Shown here piece by piece: positions 1-6,182 of a DNA stretch of 8,038 bases (its first letter is position 1; the number at the start of each line of letters is the position of its first letter). Where the stretch lies: NCBI GenBank assembly GCA_021791235.1, contig JAJYXA010000061.1, forward strand, positions 1-8,038, given 5' to 3'. The position numbers and the translations under genes were made by a program. This DNA is from Pseudomonadota bacterium (GTDB lineage: Bacteria; Pseudomonadota; Gammaproteobacteria; Burkholderiales; Thiobacillaceae). The notes beneath the pieces are model-generated. The model did no database searches and had not been told where the DNA came from. It saw nothing but the letters and a program-made list of their open reading frames with translations.

Positions 1-30
1 CCGATCTCAACGCCAAATGAGAATGGCTGA

Positions 31-636
31 ATGAGTTCAGCTTTCTGGGATGAGCGGTATGCCACCGAGGACTACATCTTCGGCACCGCGCCCAACCGTT
101 TTCTCGAAAGCCAGGCGGCCCGCATCAAGCCCGGGGTGCAGGCGCTGTCCATCGCCGACGGCGAAGGCCGCAACGGCGTGTGGCTGGCCGAGCAGGGCGC
201 CAAGGTGCATGCGGTCGACGTGTCGCCGGTGGCGCTGGAGAAGGCGCGCAAGCTGGCGGCAGCGCGCGGCGTGACGCTGGAAATCGAGCAGGCCGACATC
301 CTCGACTGGGCTTGGCCGGAAGCGGCCTACGATCTGGTGGCCGCCATCTTCATCCAGTTCGCGCCGCCGCCCGAACGCGACCGCATCACCGCAGGCATCC
401 GCCGCTGTCTCAAGCCGGGCGGGCTGCTGGTGTTGCAGGGCTACACGCCGAAGCAGGTCGAGTTCGGCACCGGCGGGCCGCCCCATGCCGCCAACATGTA
501 TACCGTCGAGCTGTTGCGCGACTGGTTCGGCGACTGGGAGATTCTGCATCTGGCCGAACACGAATCGGTCATCCGCGAGGGCAGCCACCATCACGGCATG
601 TCGGCGCTGATCGACCTGGTGGCGCGAAAACCCTGA
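31..636 (+). CDS. Class I SAM-dependent methyltransferase (TehB/thiol-methyltransferase-like)
   Basis: The 201-residue protein has the Rossmann-fold methyltransferase layout. Motif I lies around residues 39-47 (LSIADGEGRNG), the acidic residue closing strand 2 is Asp63 (AVDVS), an AD pair sits at 88-89, strand 4 is DLVAAIFIQF at 101-110, and the post-motif CLKPGG is at 126-131. Such proteins transfer a methyl group from S-adenosylmethionine to a small molecule or metalloid. The opening FWDERYATEDYIFGTAPN resembles the start of TehB-like and thiol/thiopurine-type enzymes, but the substrate cannot be read from sequence. A histidine cluster (SHHHG, 185-189) precedes the C-terminal strand. The start is the ATG at 31 with a weak GAG about 9 bases upstream. 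The 5' edge (bases 1-20) may hold the last codons of another gene ending at TGA 18-20, so this gene could be a downstream operon member. It converges with the LysR gene, 18 bp apart. Confidence 0.88.
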   Translation: MSSAFWDERYATEDYIFGTAPNRFLESQAARIKPGVQALSIADGEGRNGVWLAEQGAKVHAVDVSPVALEKARKLAAARGVTLEIEQADILDWAWPEAAYDLVAAIFIQFAPPPERDRITAGIRRCLKPGGLLVLQGYTPKQVEFGTGGPPHAANMYTVELLRDWFGDWEILHLAEHESVIREGSHHHGMSALIDLVARKP

Positions 637-646
637 AACCAGATCC

Positions 647-674
647 CGCGCCGATCAGGCGCGCGTTTGTTCTT
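647..674 (+). terminator. Probable intrinsic terminator after the methyltransferase
   Basis: A 6-bp perfect GC stem (CGCGCC, 647-652, with GGCGCG, 658-663) encloses a five-base GATCA loop and is followed on the plus strand by CG and then TTTGTTCTT (666-674). It starts 11 bases after the methyltransferase stop codon. The loop also contains the stop codon of the convergent LysR gene. The stem is short and the T tract is broken, so the call is tentative. Confidence 0.45.
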
Positions 675-1509
675 CCACCGCCAGCGTGCGCAAGCCATCC
701 AGCGCGCTCTTGAGCGTGCCGCTGTCGCTGTCGCGCGGGAACACCATGTAGGCGGGCAGCCTGAACTGCGGGCTGTCCGGCACGTGCCACAACTGGCCGG
801 CCTCGAGGTAGCGCCGCACCAGGCGATGCGGGAAATAGCCGCTGCCCCCGTAGGCCAGGAGTTGCTGCACGCCCAGCCAGCCGATGTTGGCAACCAGCGT
901 GGGCGGCGGGGCGTCGGGATGGTGGTCGCTGAACTGGGCGTGGAATTCCGGCCCCCAGTCGACGTGGATGTAGCCCGCGTCGGGCCAGCCGCGCGCAAGG
1001 TCGCTGGTCACCAGCAGCAGGGTTTCATCGAACAGCAACTCCACGACCAGTCCGGGACGCGAAGTGGGGGTGTACATCACGCCGATGTCCACCGTGCCTT
1101 CGATCAGGCCCTGCATGATGTCGGGCTCAAAGCCGATTTCCAGGCGCAGCGACACATCCGGCGCGGCCTCGCGCATCCAGGCCACCCAGTGCGGCAGGAA
1201 GCCTTCCCACAGGGCGATCCGGCCCGAGAGCGTCAGCACGTCGTGAAAGCCCTGCGGCAGGCCGACATCGTGGTGCGCCTGTTCGACGGTCCGCACCAGA
1301 TTCTTGGCGTGACGCAGGAAGCGTTTGCCCGATGCGGTCAGCTCGGCGCCGTTGCGCCCGCGCTGGAACAGGCGCGCACCCAGCGAGGTCTCGAGCGTGT
1401 GGATGCGTGCGCTCACGGTCGATTGCGTGACGTGCAGGCGGCTGGCGGCGGCGACGAAATTGCCGGTGGCGGCCACCGTCAGGAAGGTGCGGGCGAGTTC
1501 GGTGTCCAT
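655..1509 (-). CDS. LysR-family transcriptional regulator
   Basis: The 284-residue protein begins with a typical winged helix-turn-helix (about residues 1-60). It opens MDTELARTFLTVAATGNF, its recognition helix includes QSTVSARIHTLE, and it closes with LGARLFQRGRNGAELTASG. Residues about 90-270 form the two-lobed periplasmic-binding-like effector domain, with the conserved VDIGVMYTP stretch on the inter-lobe side. LysR-type proteins usually act as tetramers, bind a small metabolite and control a divergent gene as well as themselves. Here the gene is divergent from the DsrC-like gene across a 106-bp AT-rich gap holding an operator-like inverted repeat, so that gene and those downstream are the likely targets. 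The effector is unknown. The length is slightly short of the usual 295-310 residues but the protein looks intact. The start ATG is complementary to 1507-1509. Confidence 0.93.
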   Translation of the reverse strand: MDTELARTFLTVAATGNFVAAASRLHVTQSTVSARIHTLETSLGARLFQRGRNGAELTASGKRFLRHAKNLVRTVEQAHHDVGLPQGFHDVLTLSGRIALWEGFLPHWVAWMREAAPDVSLRLEIGFEPDIMQGLIEGTVDIGVMYTPTSRPGLVVELLFDETLLLVTSDLARGWPDAGYIHVDWGPEFHAQFSDHHPDAPPPTLVANIGWLGVQQLLAYGGSGYFPHRLVRRYLEAGQLWHVPDSPQFRLPAYMVFPRDSDSGTLKSALDGLRTLAVEEQTRA

Positions 1510-1514
1510 ATTTG

Positions 1515-1535
1515 AATATCGGTTTTTTCGATATT
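1515..1535. promoter_or_regulatory. Candidate LysR-type operator (perfect inverted repeat)
   Basis: AATATCG (1515-1521) and CGATATT (1529-1535) are exact reverse complements separated by GTTTTTT. The site satisfies T-N11-A (T1519, A1531) and ATC-N9-GAT (1518-1520, 1530-1532), patterns described for LysR-type recognition sites. It lies 5 bp upstream of the lysR start codon and about 80 bp upstream of the DsrC-like start, as expected for a site that autorepresses lysR and activates the divergent gene. A weaker second element, TATC-N8-GATA (1549-1552, 1561-1564), lies closer to the divergent gene and could be an activation subsite. Binding is inferred. Confidence 0.6.
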
Positions 1536-1553
1536 AAACACCAAAATTTATCG

Positions 1554-1583
1554 TTGGATTGATATATAAGAGATACCTAAACT
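1554..1583 (+). promoter_or_regulatory. Possible sigma-70 promoter for the DsrC-like gene
   Basis: TTGGAT (1554-1559) and TAAACT (1578-1583), 18 bases apart, are passable -35 and -10 elements inside the AT-rich divergent region. They lie 32 bases before the DsrC-like start codon. The -10 match is weak, which would suit an activator-dependent promoter. TATATAA at 1563-1569 is an alternative -10. Confidence 0.35.
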
Positions 1584-1615
1584 AGGCTCGTCACAAAAAA
1601 ACGAAGGAGCCTGCC

Positions 1616-1963
1616 ATGAACCGCCGAGCCGAACTGGACAGCCTGATCCCCGAGCGCGACAACGAGGGCTATCTGCTTGATCCAGGCAATTGGAGTCGCG
1701 CACTGGCGCCGCTGCTGGCGATCGAAGACGGCCTGATGCTGACGCCGACCCACTGGCAGGTGATCGATTTCATTCGCGCGTGGCACAGCGATACCGAGAG
1801 CGTGCCGGAGGCGCGCCGCGTGATCCAGCATCTGGCTGAGCAGGGCGGAGACAAGCGCGCCGCCAAGCAGGCGCTGTACGAGCTGTTTCCGCATGGTTAC
1901 GGCCAACAGGCCTGCCGCATCGCCGGCATGCGCAAGCCGCTGAAACTGATGCTCGATGTTTGA
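1616..1963 (+). CDS. DsrC/TusE-family protein lacking the C-terminal cysteine (RspA-like)
   Basis: This 115-residue protein follows the DsrC/TusE/DsvC fold pattern: N-terminal DNEGYLLDPGNWSRAL (15-30), LTPTHWQVIDFIRAWH (42-57), and C-terminal LYELFPHGYGQQACRIAGM (87-105). In true DsrC, two cysteines on the C-terminal arm, 11 residues apart, carry sulfur as persulfide or trisulfide; TusE keeps only the last one for tRNA 2-thiouridine synthesis. Here Cys100 matches the upstream cysteine, while the position of the last one is Leu111 and the protein ends KPLKLMLDV. It therefore should not act as a standard DsrC or TusE. It may belong to the group of cysteine-deficient homologues for which a regulatory role has been proposed (RspA). 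The start ATG has a good AAGGAG at 1604-1609, six bases upstream. It heads the plus-strand gene row, 18 bp before the HPP gene and divergent from lysR. Confidence 0.85.
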   Translation: MNRRAELDSLIPERDNEGYLLDPGNWSRALAPLLAIEDGLMLTPTHWQVIDFIRAWHSDTESVPEARRVIQHLAEQGGDKRAAKQALYELFPHGYGQQACRIAGMRKPLKLMLDV

Positions 1964-1981
1964 ACCGGAGACCCTGGGACA

Positions 1982-2713
1982 ATGAAAATTGCGTATACCG
2001 TTTCGGAACGTGAGCACTGGATCTCGGCTGCGGGCGGGCTGCTCGGCATCCTCGCGGTGTGGTGGGTCAGTCATCTCCTGCTGGGCAGTCAGGTCGCCGT
2101 ACTGGTCGCGAGTTCGATGGGGTCCTCGGCCGTGCTGCTGTTTGCCGCTCCCCATGGTGCGATGTCGCAGCCCTGGTCGGTGTTGGGCGGGCATGTGGTG
2201 TCGGCGCTGGCCGGCGTCGCCAGCCAGCACTGGCTGGGCAACGAACCGATGCTGGCGGCGTCGGTAGCTGTCGCCTTGTCGATTGCCGCAATGTACAGCC
2301 TGCGCTGCCTGCATCCGCCCGGCGGCGCCACTGCGCTGACTGCCGTCGTGGGCGGCGAAACCGTGCATGCGCTGGGTTATGGTTTTGTATTCGCGCCCAT
2401 CCTCATCAATACATTGGTCATATTGGTGGTGGCGGTGGTGTTCAACTATCCGTTCGCCTGGCGCCGCTATCCGCAGATCTGGCACCGCAAGACGGTCGCC
2501 GTGGCGCCCGACCCGGCGCATCAGGGTGCGCAAGAGAAAGCCATGATCCCGCATAGCGACCTGGTGTACGCGTTGAGCCAGATCGATACCTTCGTCGACA
2601 TCAGCGAGGACGATCTGCAGCGGATTTATGCGCTGGCGCTGGGCCATCACGCGCATCCCGCTCACGAAACCACGGCTCCGGCGGCGACGCCGGTGAGCCA
2701 GTCCGCGGGCTAG
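1982..2713 (+). CDS. HPP-family integral membrane protein
   Basis: The 243-residue protein carries the family signature HPPGGATAL at 111-119. About five hydrophobic segments lie near residues 14-36, 38-57, 65-83, 90-108 and 133-155. The preceding SQPWSVLGGHVVSALAG (62-78) is also typical. HPP proteins sit in the inner membrane; plant-plastid and cyanobacterial members have been reported to transport nitrite, but the substrate of proteobacterial members is not settled. The cytoplasmic tail keeps the short helix (about 191-220, HSDLVYALSQIDTFVDISED) that in longer homologues leads into CBS domains, but here it ends in a His/Ala/Pro-rich tail with no CBS domain. The ATG lies 18 bp after the DsrC-like stop, with GGAG 11 bases upstream, so co-transcription is likely. 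A strong hairpin overlaps its last codons. Confidence 0.88.
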   Translation: MKIAYTVSEREHWISAAGGLLGILAVWWVSHLLLGSQVAVLVASSMGSSAVLLFAAPHGAMSQPWSVLGGHVVSALAGVASQHWLGNEPMLAASVAVALSIAAMYSLRCLHPPGGATALTAVVGGETVHALGYGFVFAPILINTLVILVVAVVFNYPFAWRRYPQIWHRKTVAVAPDPAHQGAQEKAMIPHSDLVYALSQIDTFVDISEDDLQRIYALALGHHAHPAHETTAPAATPVSQSAG

Positions 2714-2740
2714 GTGCGGACTGGCTCACCGGCCCCCTTT
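2689..2740 (+). terminator. 18-bp hairpin over the HPP stop codon; probable terminator or attenuator
   Basis: Bases 2689-2706 and 2716-2733 form a perfect 18-bp inverted repeat with a nine-base loop (GGGCTAGGT) that contains the HPP stop codon TAG (2711-2713). The 3' arm is followed by CCCC and only three T residues (2738-2740). The stem is far stronger than chance and well placed to end the dsrC-HPP transcript or shield its 3' end. The short T tract makes complete termination doubtful, so partial read-through into the ClC gene is possible. Confidence 0.6.
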
Positions 2741-2799
2741 GACCCGCTTCCTCGTTGGCACCTCGCGGCAGCCCGATCGGGTCGCCCGAATCCGCCGGG

Positions 2800-2837
2800 A
2801 TGGAGGCGGCGGCATGAAACTCAGGAAACACCCGTGA
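2800..2837 (+). promoter_or_regulatory. Ribosome sites and tiny upstream ORF leading to the ClC GTG start
   Basis: GGAGG (2802-2806) stands seven bases before ATG 2814, which opens a seven-codon ORF (MKLRKHP) ending at TGA 2835-2837. That stop overlaps the GTG start of the ClC gene (2834-2836) as GTGA. A second Shine-Dalgarno, AGGA (2823-2826), stands seven bases before the GTG. The layout supports GTG 2834 as the real start and suggests translational coupling through a leader peptide. Confidence 0.4.
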
Positions 2838-4558
2838 CCCACACCAAGAGAGACTATTCGGTGGACCGGCGCTTGCTGGCGGTGTCGGGCGTTGCGTTGC
2901 TCGTCGGCGTCGTCAGCACGCTCGCTGCGGCGGCGCTGCTGGCGCTGATCCATTTTTTCACCAACGTGTTTTTTTACCAGCGCCTGTCGTTGGCCGATGC
3001 CTCGCCCGCGCAGAATGCGCTGGGGATGGGGGTTATTCTCGTGCCGGCGATGGGGGGGATGCTGGTAGGCCTCATGGCGCGCTACGGCAGCGAAAAGATC
3101 CGGGGCCACGGTATTCCGGAAGCCATGGAATCCATTCTGTTCGGCAAGAGCCGGATGTCGGCGAGAGTGGCCATACTCAAACCGGTCTCGTCGGGAATCG
3201 CCATCGGCAGCGGCGGCCCGTTCGGAGCCGAGGGGCCGATCATCATGACAGGGGGGTCGCTGGGGTCTCTTCTCGCGCAATACCTGCATCTCACTGCCGC
3301 CGAACGCAAAACCCTGCTCGTCGCCGGCGCATGCGCAGGCATGACGGCCATCTTCGCCACGCCTGTCGCGGCGCTCCTTCTGGCTGTCGAGCTCTTGCTG
3401 TTCGAATTGCGCCCGCGCAGCTTGCTGCCGGTGGCACTTGCCTGCGCCGTGGCTGGTTTTATGCGTAAGCTCGTGTTTGAGCCGGGCCCGCTTTTCCCCT
3501 TGCACACCGAGCCTGTTACGACGGTCGCATTCGTCTCGTGCGTGATTGCGGGGCTATTGTGCGGCGCGCTGGCCGCATTGCTGACCCTGTCGCTCTACAA
3601 GGCCGAAGATTGTTTCCACGCGCTTCCCGTGCACTGGATGTGGTGGCCAGCGATCGGTGGTCTGATCGTGGGGATGGGGGGCTATCTCGAACCCCGTGCG
3701 CTGGGCATGGGTTATGACGTCATCGGCGATATGCTCAACGGCCATTTGCTTGTCACAGCCGCCGTTGCATTGCTCACGGTGAAGGCAATCATCTGGGTCA
3801 TTGCACTCGGCTCGGGCACCTCGGGCGGCGTGCTTGCGCCATTGCTGATGCTGGGCGCCGGCCTGGGTACCCTGCTGGCGCCCTTTCTGCCGGGCGGGTC
3901 GCCGAGCCTGTGGGCGCTGGTGTGCATGGCAGGCGTGTTGGGCAGCACGCTCGGCACGCCGCTCACCGCCATCATGTTTGCATTCGGCCTCACACACGAC
4001 AGCGAAGCGCTGTTGCCAGTGATGCTGACCACTGCCGTAGCCTACGGCTTGACCACGCTGACGATGAGACGTTCGATCATGACCGAGAAGATCGCACGTC
4101 GGGGCCTGCACATCTTCCGCGAATACGGCGTCGATCCGCTGGAACGACAGCACGTGAGCGACCTGATGAGCCCGGAGGCGATCGCCATTGACGGTGCCAT
4201 GCCGGTAGCGGACGCCCTGTCACGCTACTGCGGCGACCACGAGCTGTATCGGGTCTATCCCGTGACACGCGAAGGACGCGTGCTGGGGATGCTCGACTAC
4301 CCAACGCTGCGCAAACATGAATGCTCCGCGGCACGGTGCATGGATGTGCTCAGCCCGCTTCATCCCGAACACGTACTTCTGCCCGGAGCGACCGCACGCC
4401 TTGCCGCAGGGCGCATGGCCCAGCTCGAAGTAGGATGTCTGCCGGTGGTCAAGGACCTGGCGAGCATGCGTCTGGTCGGCACCGTGTCGCTCCAAGACCT
4501 GCTCAAGCCCAGTCGCGACCTGCTCGAGGAGGAGACGTTTCGCGAAAAACTACGTTGA
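2834..4558 (+). CDS. ClC-family anion channel/transporter with tandem CBS domains
   Basis: Counting from GTG 2834 the protein has 574 residues. Residues about 10-410 are the hydrophobic ClC core: GHGIPEAM (91-98, for GSGIPE), GAEGP (131-135, with gating glutamate Glu133), AVELLLFELRP on the next helix, and SGTSGGVLAP (327-336). Two CBS domains follow: about 440-495 (from VSDLMSPEAI) and about 501-558 (ending VGTVSLQDLL); CBS pairs often bind adenine nucleotides and gate transport. It resides in the inner membrane and moves chloride or a similar anion. By eye the positions of E. coli ClC Ser107, Glu203 and Tyr445 are His92, Leu187 and Met416, so coupling and selectivity may differ. The frame is open back to a GTG at 2714, but that stretch is Arg/Pro-rich and lies in the HPP hairpin; AGGA seven bases before 2834 favours the later start. 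It is probably linked to the HPP gene 120 bp upstream. Confidence 0.85.
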   Translation: MTHTKRDYSVDRRLLAVSGVALLVGVVSTLAAAALLALIHFFTNVFFYQRLSLADASPAQNALGMGVILVPAMGGMLVGLMARYGSEKIRGHGIPEAMESILFGKSRMSARVAILKPVSSGIAIGSGGPFGAEGPIIMTGGSLGSLLAQYLHLTAAERKTLLVAGACAGMTAIFATPVAALLLAVELLLFELRPRSLLPVALACAVAGFMRKLVFEPGPLFPLHTEPVTTVAFVSCVIAGLLCGALAALLTLSLYKAEDCFHALPVHWMWWPAIGGLIVGMGGYLEPRALGMGYDVIGDMLNGHLLVTAAVALLTVKAIIWVIALGSGTSGGVLAPLLMLGAGLGTLLAPFLPGGSPSLWALVCMAGVLGSTLGTPLTAIMFAFGLTHDSEALLPVMLTTAVAYGLTTLTMRRSIMTEKIARRGLHIFREYGVDPLERQHVSDLMSPEAIAIDGAMPVADALSRYCGDHELYRVYPVTREGRVLGMLDYPTLRKHECSAARCMDVLSPLHPEHVLLPGATARLAAGRMAQLEVGCLPVVKDLASMRLVGTVSLQDLLKPSRDLLEEETFREKLR

Positions 4559-4652
4559 GCAGCATTCGCTACCCAGGTGTGAGGCCGCAGGCAACAAAGC
4601 CATGCCCCGTCCCTGCCGGTTTGGCGGTCAAGGTGCGCGTCCTGGCGCGAGC

Positions 4653-5210
4653 CTAGCGGCCAAGATCTTCCAGCAGGTTCGACAGATCGTCGGCGTGTTC
4701 CTCTTCCATTGCCAGGATGGTTTCCAGCATGCGGCGCGTGGTGGTGTCCTTGTCGCCGATATAACGGATCATTTCTCCGTAGCTCTCGATCGCGATGCGC
4801 TCGGCCACCAGGTCTTCCTTGATCATGTCGAGGAGTGAATCACCCTCGACGTATTCGGCGTGCGAGCGCATCGCCAGACCTTCCGGGTTGAAGTCGGGTT
4901 CACCTTTCAGTTGCACGATACGGGTGGCGATCTGGTCGGCGTGGCCTTGTTCTTCGGTGGCATGCTGCAGGAACTCCTGCGCCACCGCGTCGGCGTTGAT
5001 GCCGCTGGCCATGAAGAAATGCCGCTTGTAGCGCAGGATGCAGACCAGTTCGGTGGCCAGCGCTTCGTTCAGCAGCTTGACGACGGTGGCGCGATCAGCC
5101 TGGTAGCCATCGGTGACGGCGCCGTTCTCGATGTGCTTGCGGGCACGGGCGCGCAGAGTCTTGATGTCGGTGAGGAAGGGCTGCTTGCTTGCAGGTGCGG
5201 CTTTGGCCAT
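4653..5210 (-). CDS. Ferritin-like diiron protein (bacterioferritin/Dps superfamily)
   Basis: The 185-residue protein is a four-helix ferritin-like protein with a full set of candidate diiron ligands: Glu54 (ALATELVC), Glu87 and His90 (EEQGH), Glu137 (LVAERIA), and Glu169 with His172 (MEEEH). Such proteins oxidise Fe(II) and store or detoxify iron in the cytoplasm. The residue after Glu87 is Gln, where bacterioferritin has its haem-ligating Met, so haem binding is unlikely. A basic N-terminal extension (about 1-30, rich in Lys/Arg/Ala) recalls Dps tails that touch DNA, but the body looks closer to bacterioferritin, hence no gene symbol. The start ATG (complement of 5208-5210) has AAGGAG six bases upstream. 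It lies 24 bp after the ZIP transporter gene in the same direction, so the two are very likely co-transcribed. Confidence 0.87.
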   Translation of the reverse strand: MAKAAPASKQPFLTDIKTLRARARKHIENGAVTDGYQADRATVVKLLNEALATELVCILRYKRHFFMASGINADAVAQEFLQHATEEQGHADQIATRIVQLKGEPDFNPEGLAMRSHAEYVEGDSLLDMIKEDLVAERIAIESYGEMIRYIGDKDTTTRRMLETILAMEEEHADDLSNLLEDLGR

Positions 5211-5234
5211 GTCGATCTCCTTTCGGTTTGAGGG

Positions 5235-6152
5235 TTATCCCAGTGCAGTGTCCAGCAACATCATGACGACAAAACCGCCGATAAGGCCCAGTGTGGCAGC
5301 TTGTTCGTGTCCTTTGCGATGGGTTTCGGGAATAATTTCGTGCGACACCACCCAGAGCATCGCGCCGGCGGCAAAGCCGAGGCCGGCCGGGTAGAGCGGG
5401 GCAAAGCCCGTCGTCAGCGCGACGCTGACGACGGCGCCGAACGGCTCGGCCAGTCCCGACAGCGCGCCTGCCGCGGCGGCTCGCCAGGGGGTGTAGGCCA
5501 CGGTGCGCAGCGCGACTGCCACCACCAGACCTTCGGGGATGTCCTGGATGGCGATGGCTGCGGCGAGCGGAATGCCCACCGACGTGTCGCCGCTGGAAAA
5601 ACCGACGCCGATCGCCATGCCCTCGGGGAAGTTGTGCAGGCAGATGGCAAACACCATCAGCCACACGCTGCGCAGGTGCAGCCAGTCGGGACCGTGGCGG
5701 CCGGCGTTCCGGTGCTCATGCGGCACCATCTTGTCGGCCAGCAGCAGGAACAGGGCGCCGAGAATCAGCCCGGCGGCTACCAGCGATGCACCTGCCGGCC
5801 TGCTGCCGAAAATGTGGGCACCCGCTGCAACACCCGGAATCACCAGTGAGAAACACGAGGCGGCGGCCATCACGCCCGCGCCGAATCCGAGCATGATGTC
5901 TTCCCAGCGCGGCGAGATGTGGCGGACAAACAGGGCGGGCAGTGCACCTATGGCAGTAGCCAGTGCCGCCACCCCCGAGCCTGCCAGCGCTTGTCCCATC
6001 GGTGTGTCGAGGCGCGTGCCGCCCTGGGCCAGTGCAAGCCAGATTATCCCGGCAAGCAGAACGGCCAACAGGGTGGCACTGCCCCGCTTCGCTGCGTGGG
6101 CATAGCGCGGGTCGTGGAATAAATCCTGCAGGGTGCGAGCGCCGGTGTGCAT
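5235..6152 (-). CDS. ZIP-family divalent metal transporter (GufA/ZupT-like)
   Basis: The 305-residue membrane protein has the ZIP core with about eight hydrophobic segments. The two metal-binding helices read CLHNFPEGMAIG (171-182) and AIQDIPEGLVVA (201-212). By eye, the binuclear site known from the Bordetella ZIP structure is complete: His173, Asn174, Glu177, Asp204, Glu207 and Glu236. A His-rich cytoplasmic loop (HEHRNAGRHG, 145-154) and HEIIPETH (271-278) may also bind metal. ZIP proteins bring Zn(II), Fe(II) or other divalent metals into the cytoplasm. With a ferritin-like gene 24 bp downstream, iron is a likely physiological substrate, though this is inference. The start ATG (complement of 6150-6152) lacks a clear Shine-Dalgarno. 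I found no better in-frame start, so the N-terminus is somewhat uncertain. An 11-bp inverted repeat lies 31 bases upstream. Confidence 0.9.
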   Translation of the reverse strand: MHTGARTLQDLFHDPRYAHAAKRGSATLLAVLLAGIIWLALAQGGTRLDTPMGQALAGSGVAALATAIGALPALFVRHISPRWEDIMLGFGAGVMAAASCFSLVIPGVAAGAHIFGSRPAGASLVAAGLILGALFLLLADKMVPHEHRNAGRHGPDWLHLRSVWLMVFAICLHNFPEGMAIGVGFSSGDTSVGIPLAAAIAIQDIPEGLVVAVALRTVAYTPWRAAAAGALSGLAEPFGAVVSVALTTGFAPLYPAGLGFAAGAMLWVVSHEIIPETHRKGHEQAATLGLIGGFVVMMLLDTALG

Positions 6153-6182
6153 GGATTTACTTTAGCAATCCCTGGCAGTTAT

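Noticed and set aside
1..30. Possible tail of an upstream plus-strand gene (DLNAK then TGA at 18-20)
   Set aside because: Five codons at the window edge cannot identify a gene, and all three frames could end here; recorded only as context for the methyltransferase.
667..1515. Plus-strand open frame opposite the LysR gene
   Set aside because: It is a shadow of a clear LysR coding sequence, with low-complexity Arg/Ala/Val composition and no domain.
1616..1963. Naming the DsrC-like gene tusE or dsrC
   Set aside because: The terminal cysteine that defines TusE and is essential in DsrC is absent, and no tus or dsr partner genes are in view.
1577..2665. Long minus-strand open frame opposite the DsrC-like and HPP genes
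   Set aside because: It is antisense to two recognisable genes, is rich in Arg, His and Gln as expected of a GC-rich shadow frame, and shows no domain.
2714..2833. N-terminal extension of the ClC gene from GTG 2714
   Set aside because: The stretch is in frame, but it starts immediately after the HPP stop inside a strong hairpin, encodes Arg/Pro-rich non-membrane sequence, and lacks a ribosome site; GTG 2834 has AGGA at good spacing.
4559..4652. Terminator between the convergent ClC and ferritin-like genes
   Set aside because: I found only 3-4-bp stems and no T tract on either strand in this 94-bp gap, so no site can be supported.
5301..6105. Plus-strand open frames opposite the ZIP gene
   Set aside because: The ZIP frame has a complete set of family metal ligands; the opposite frames have shadow-type composition.
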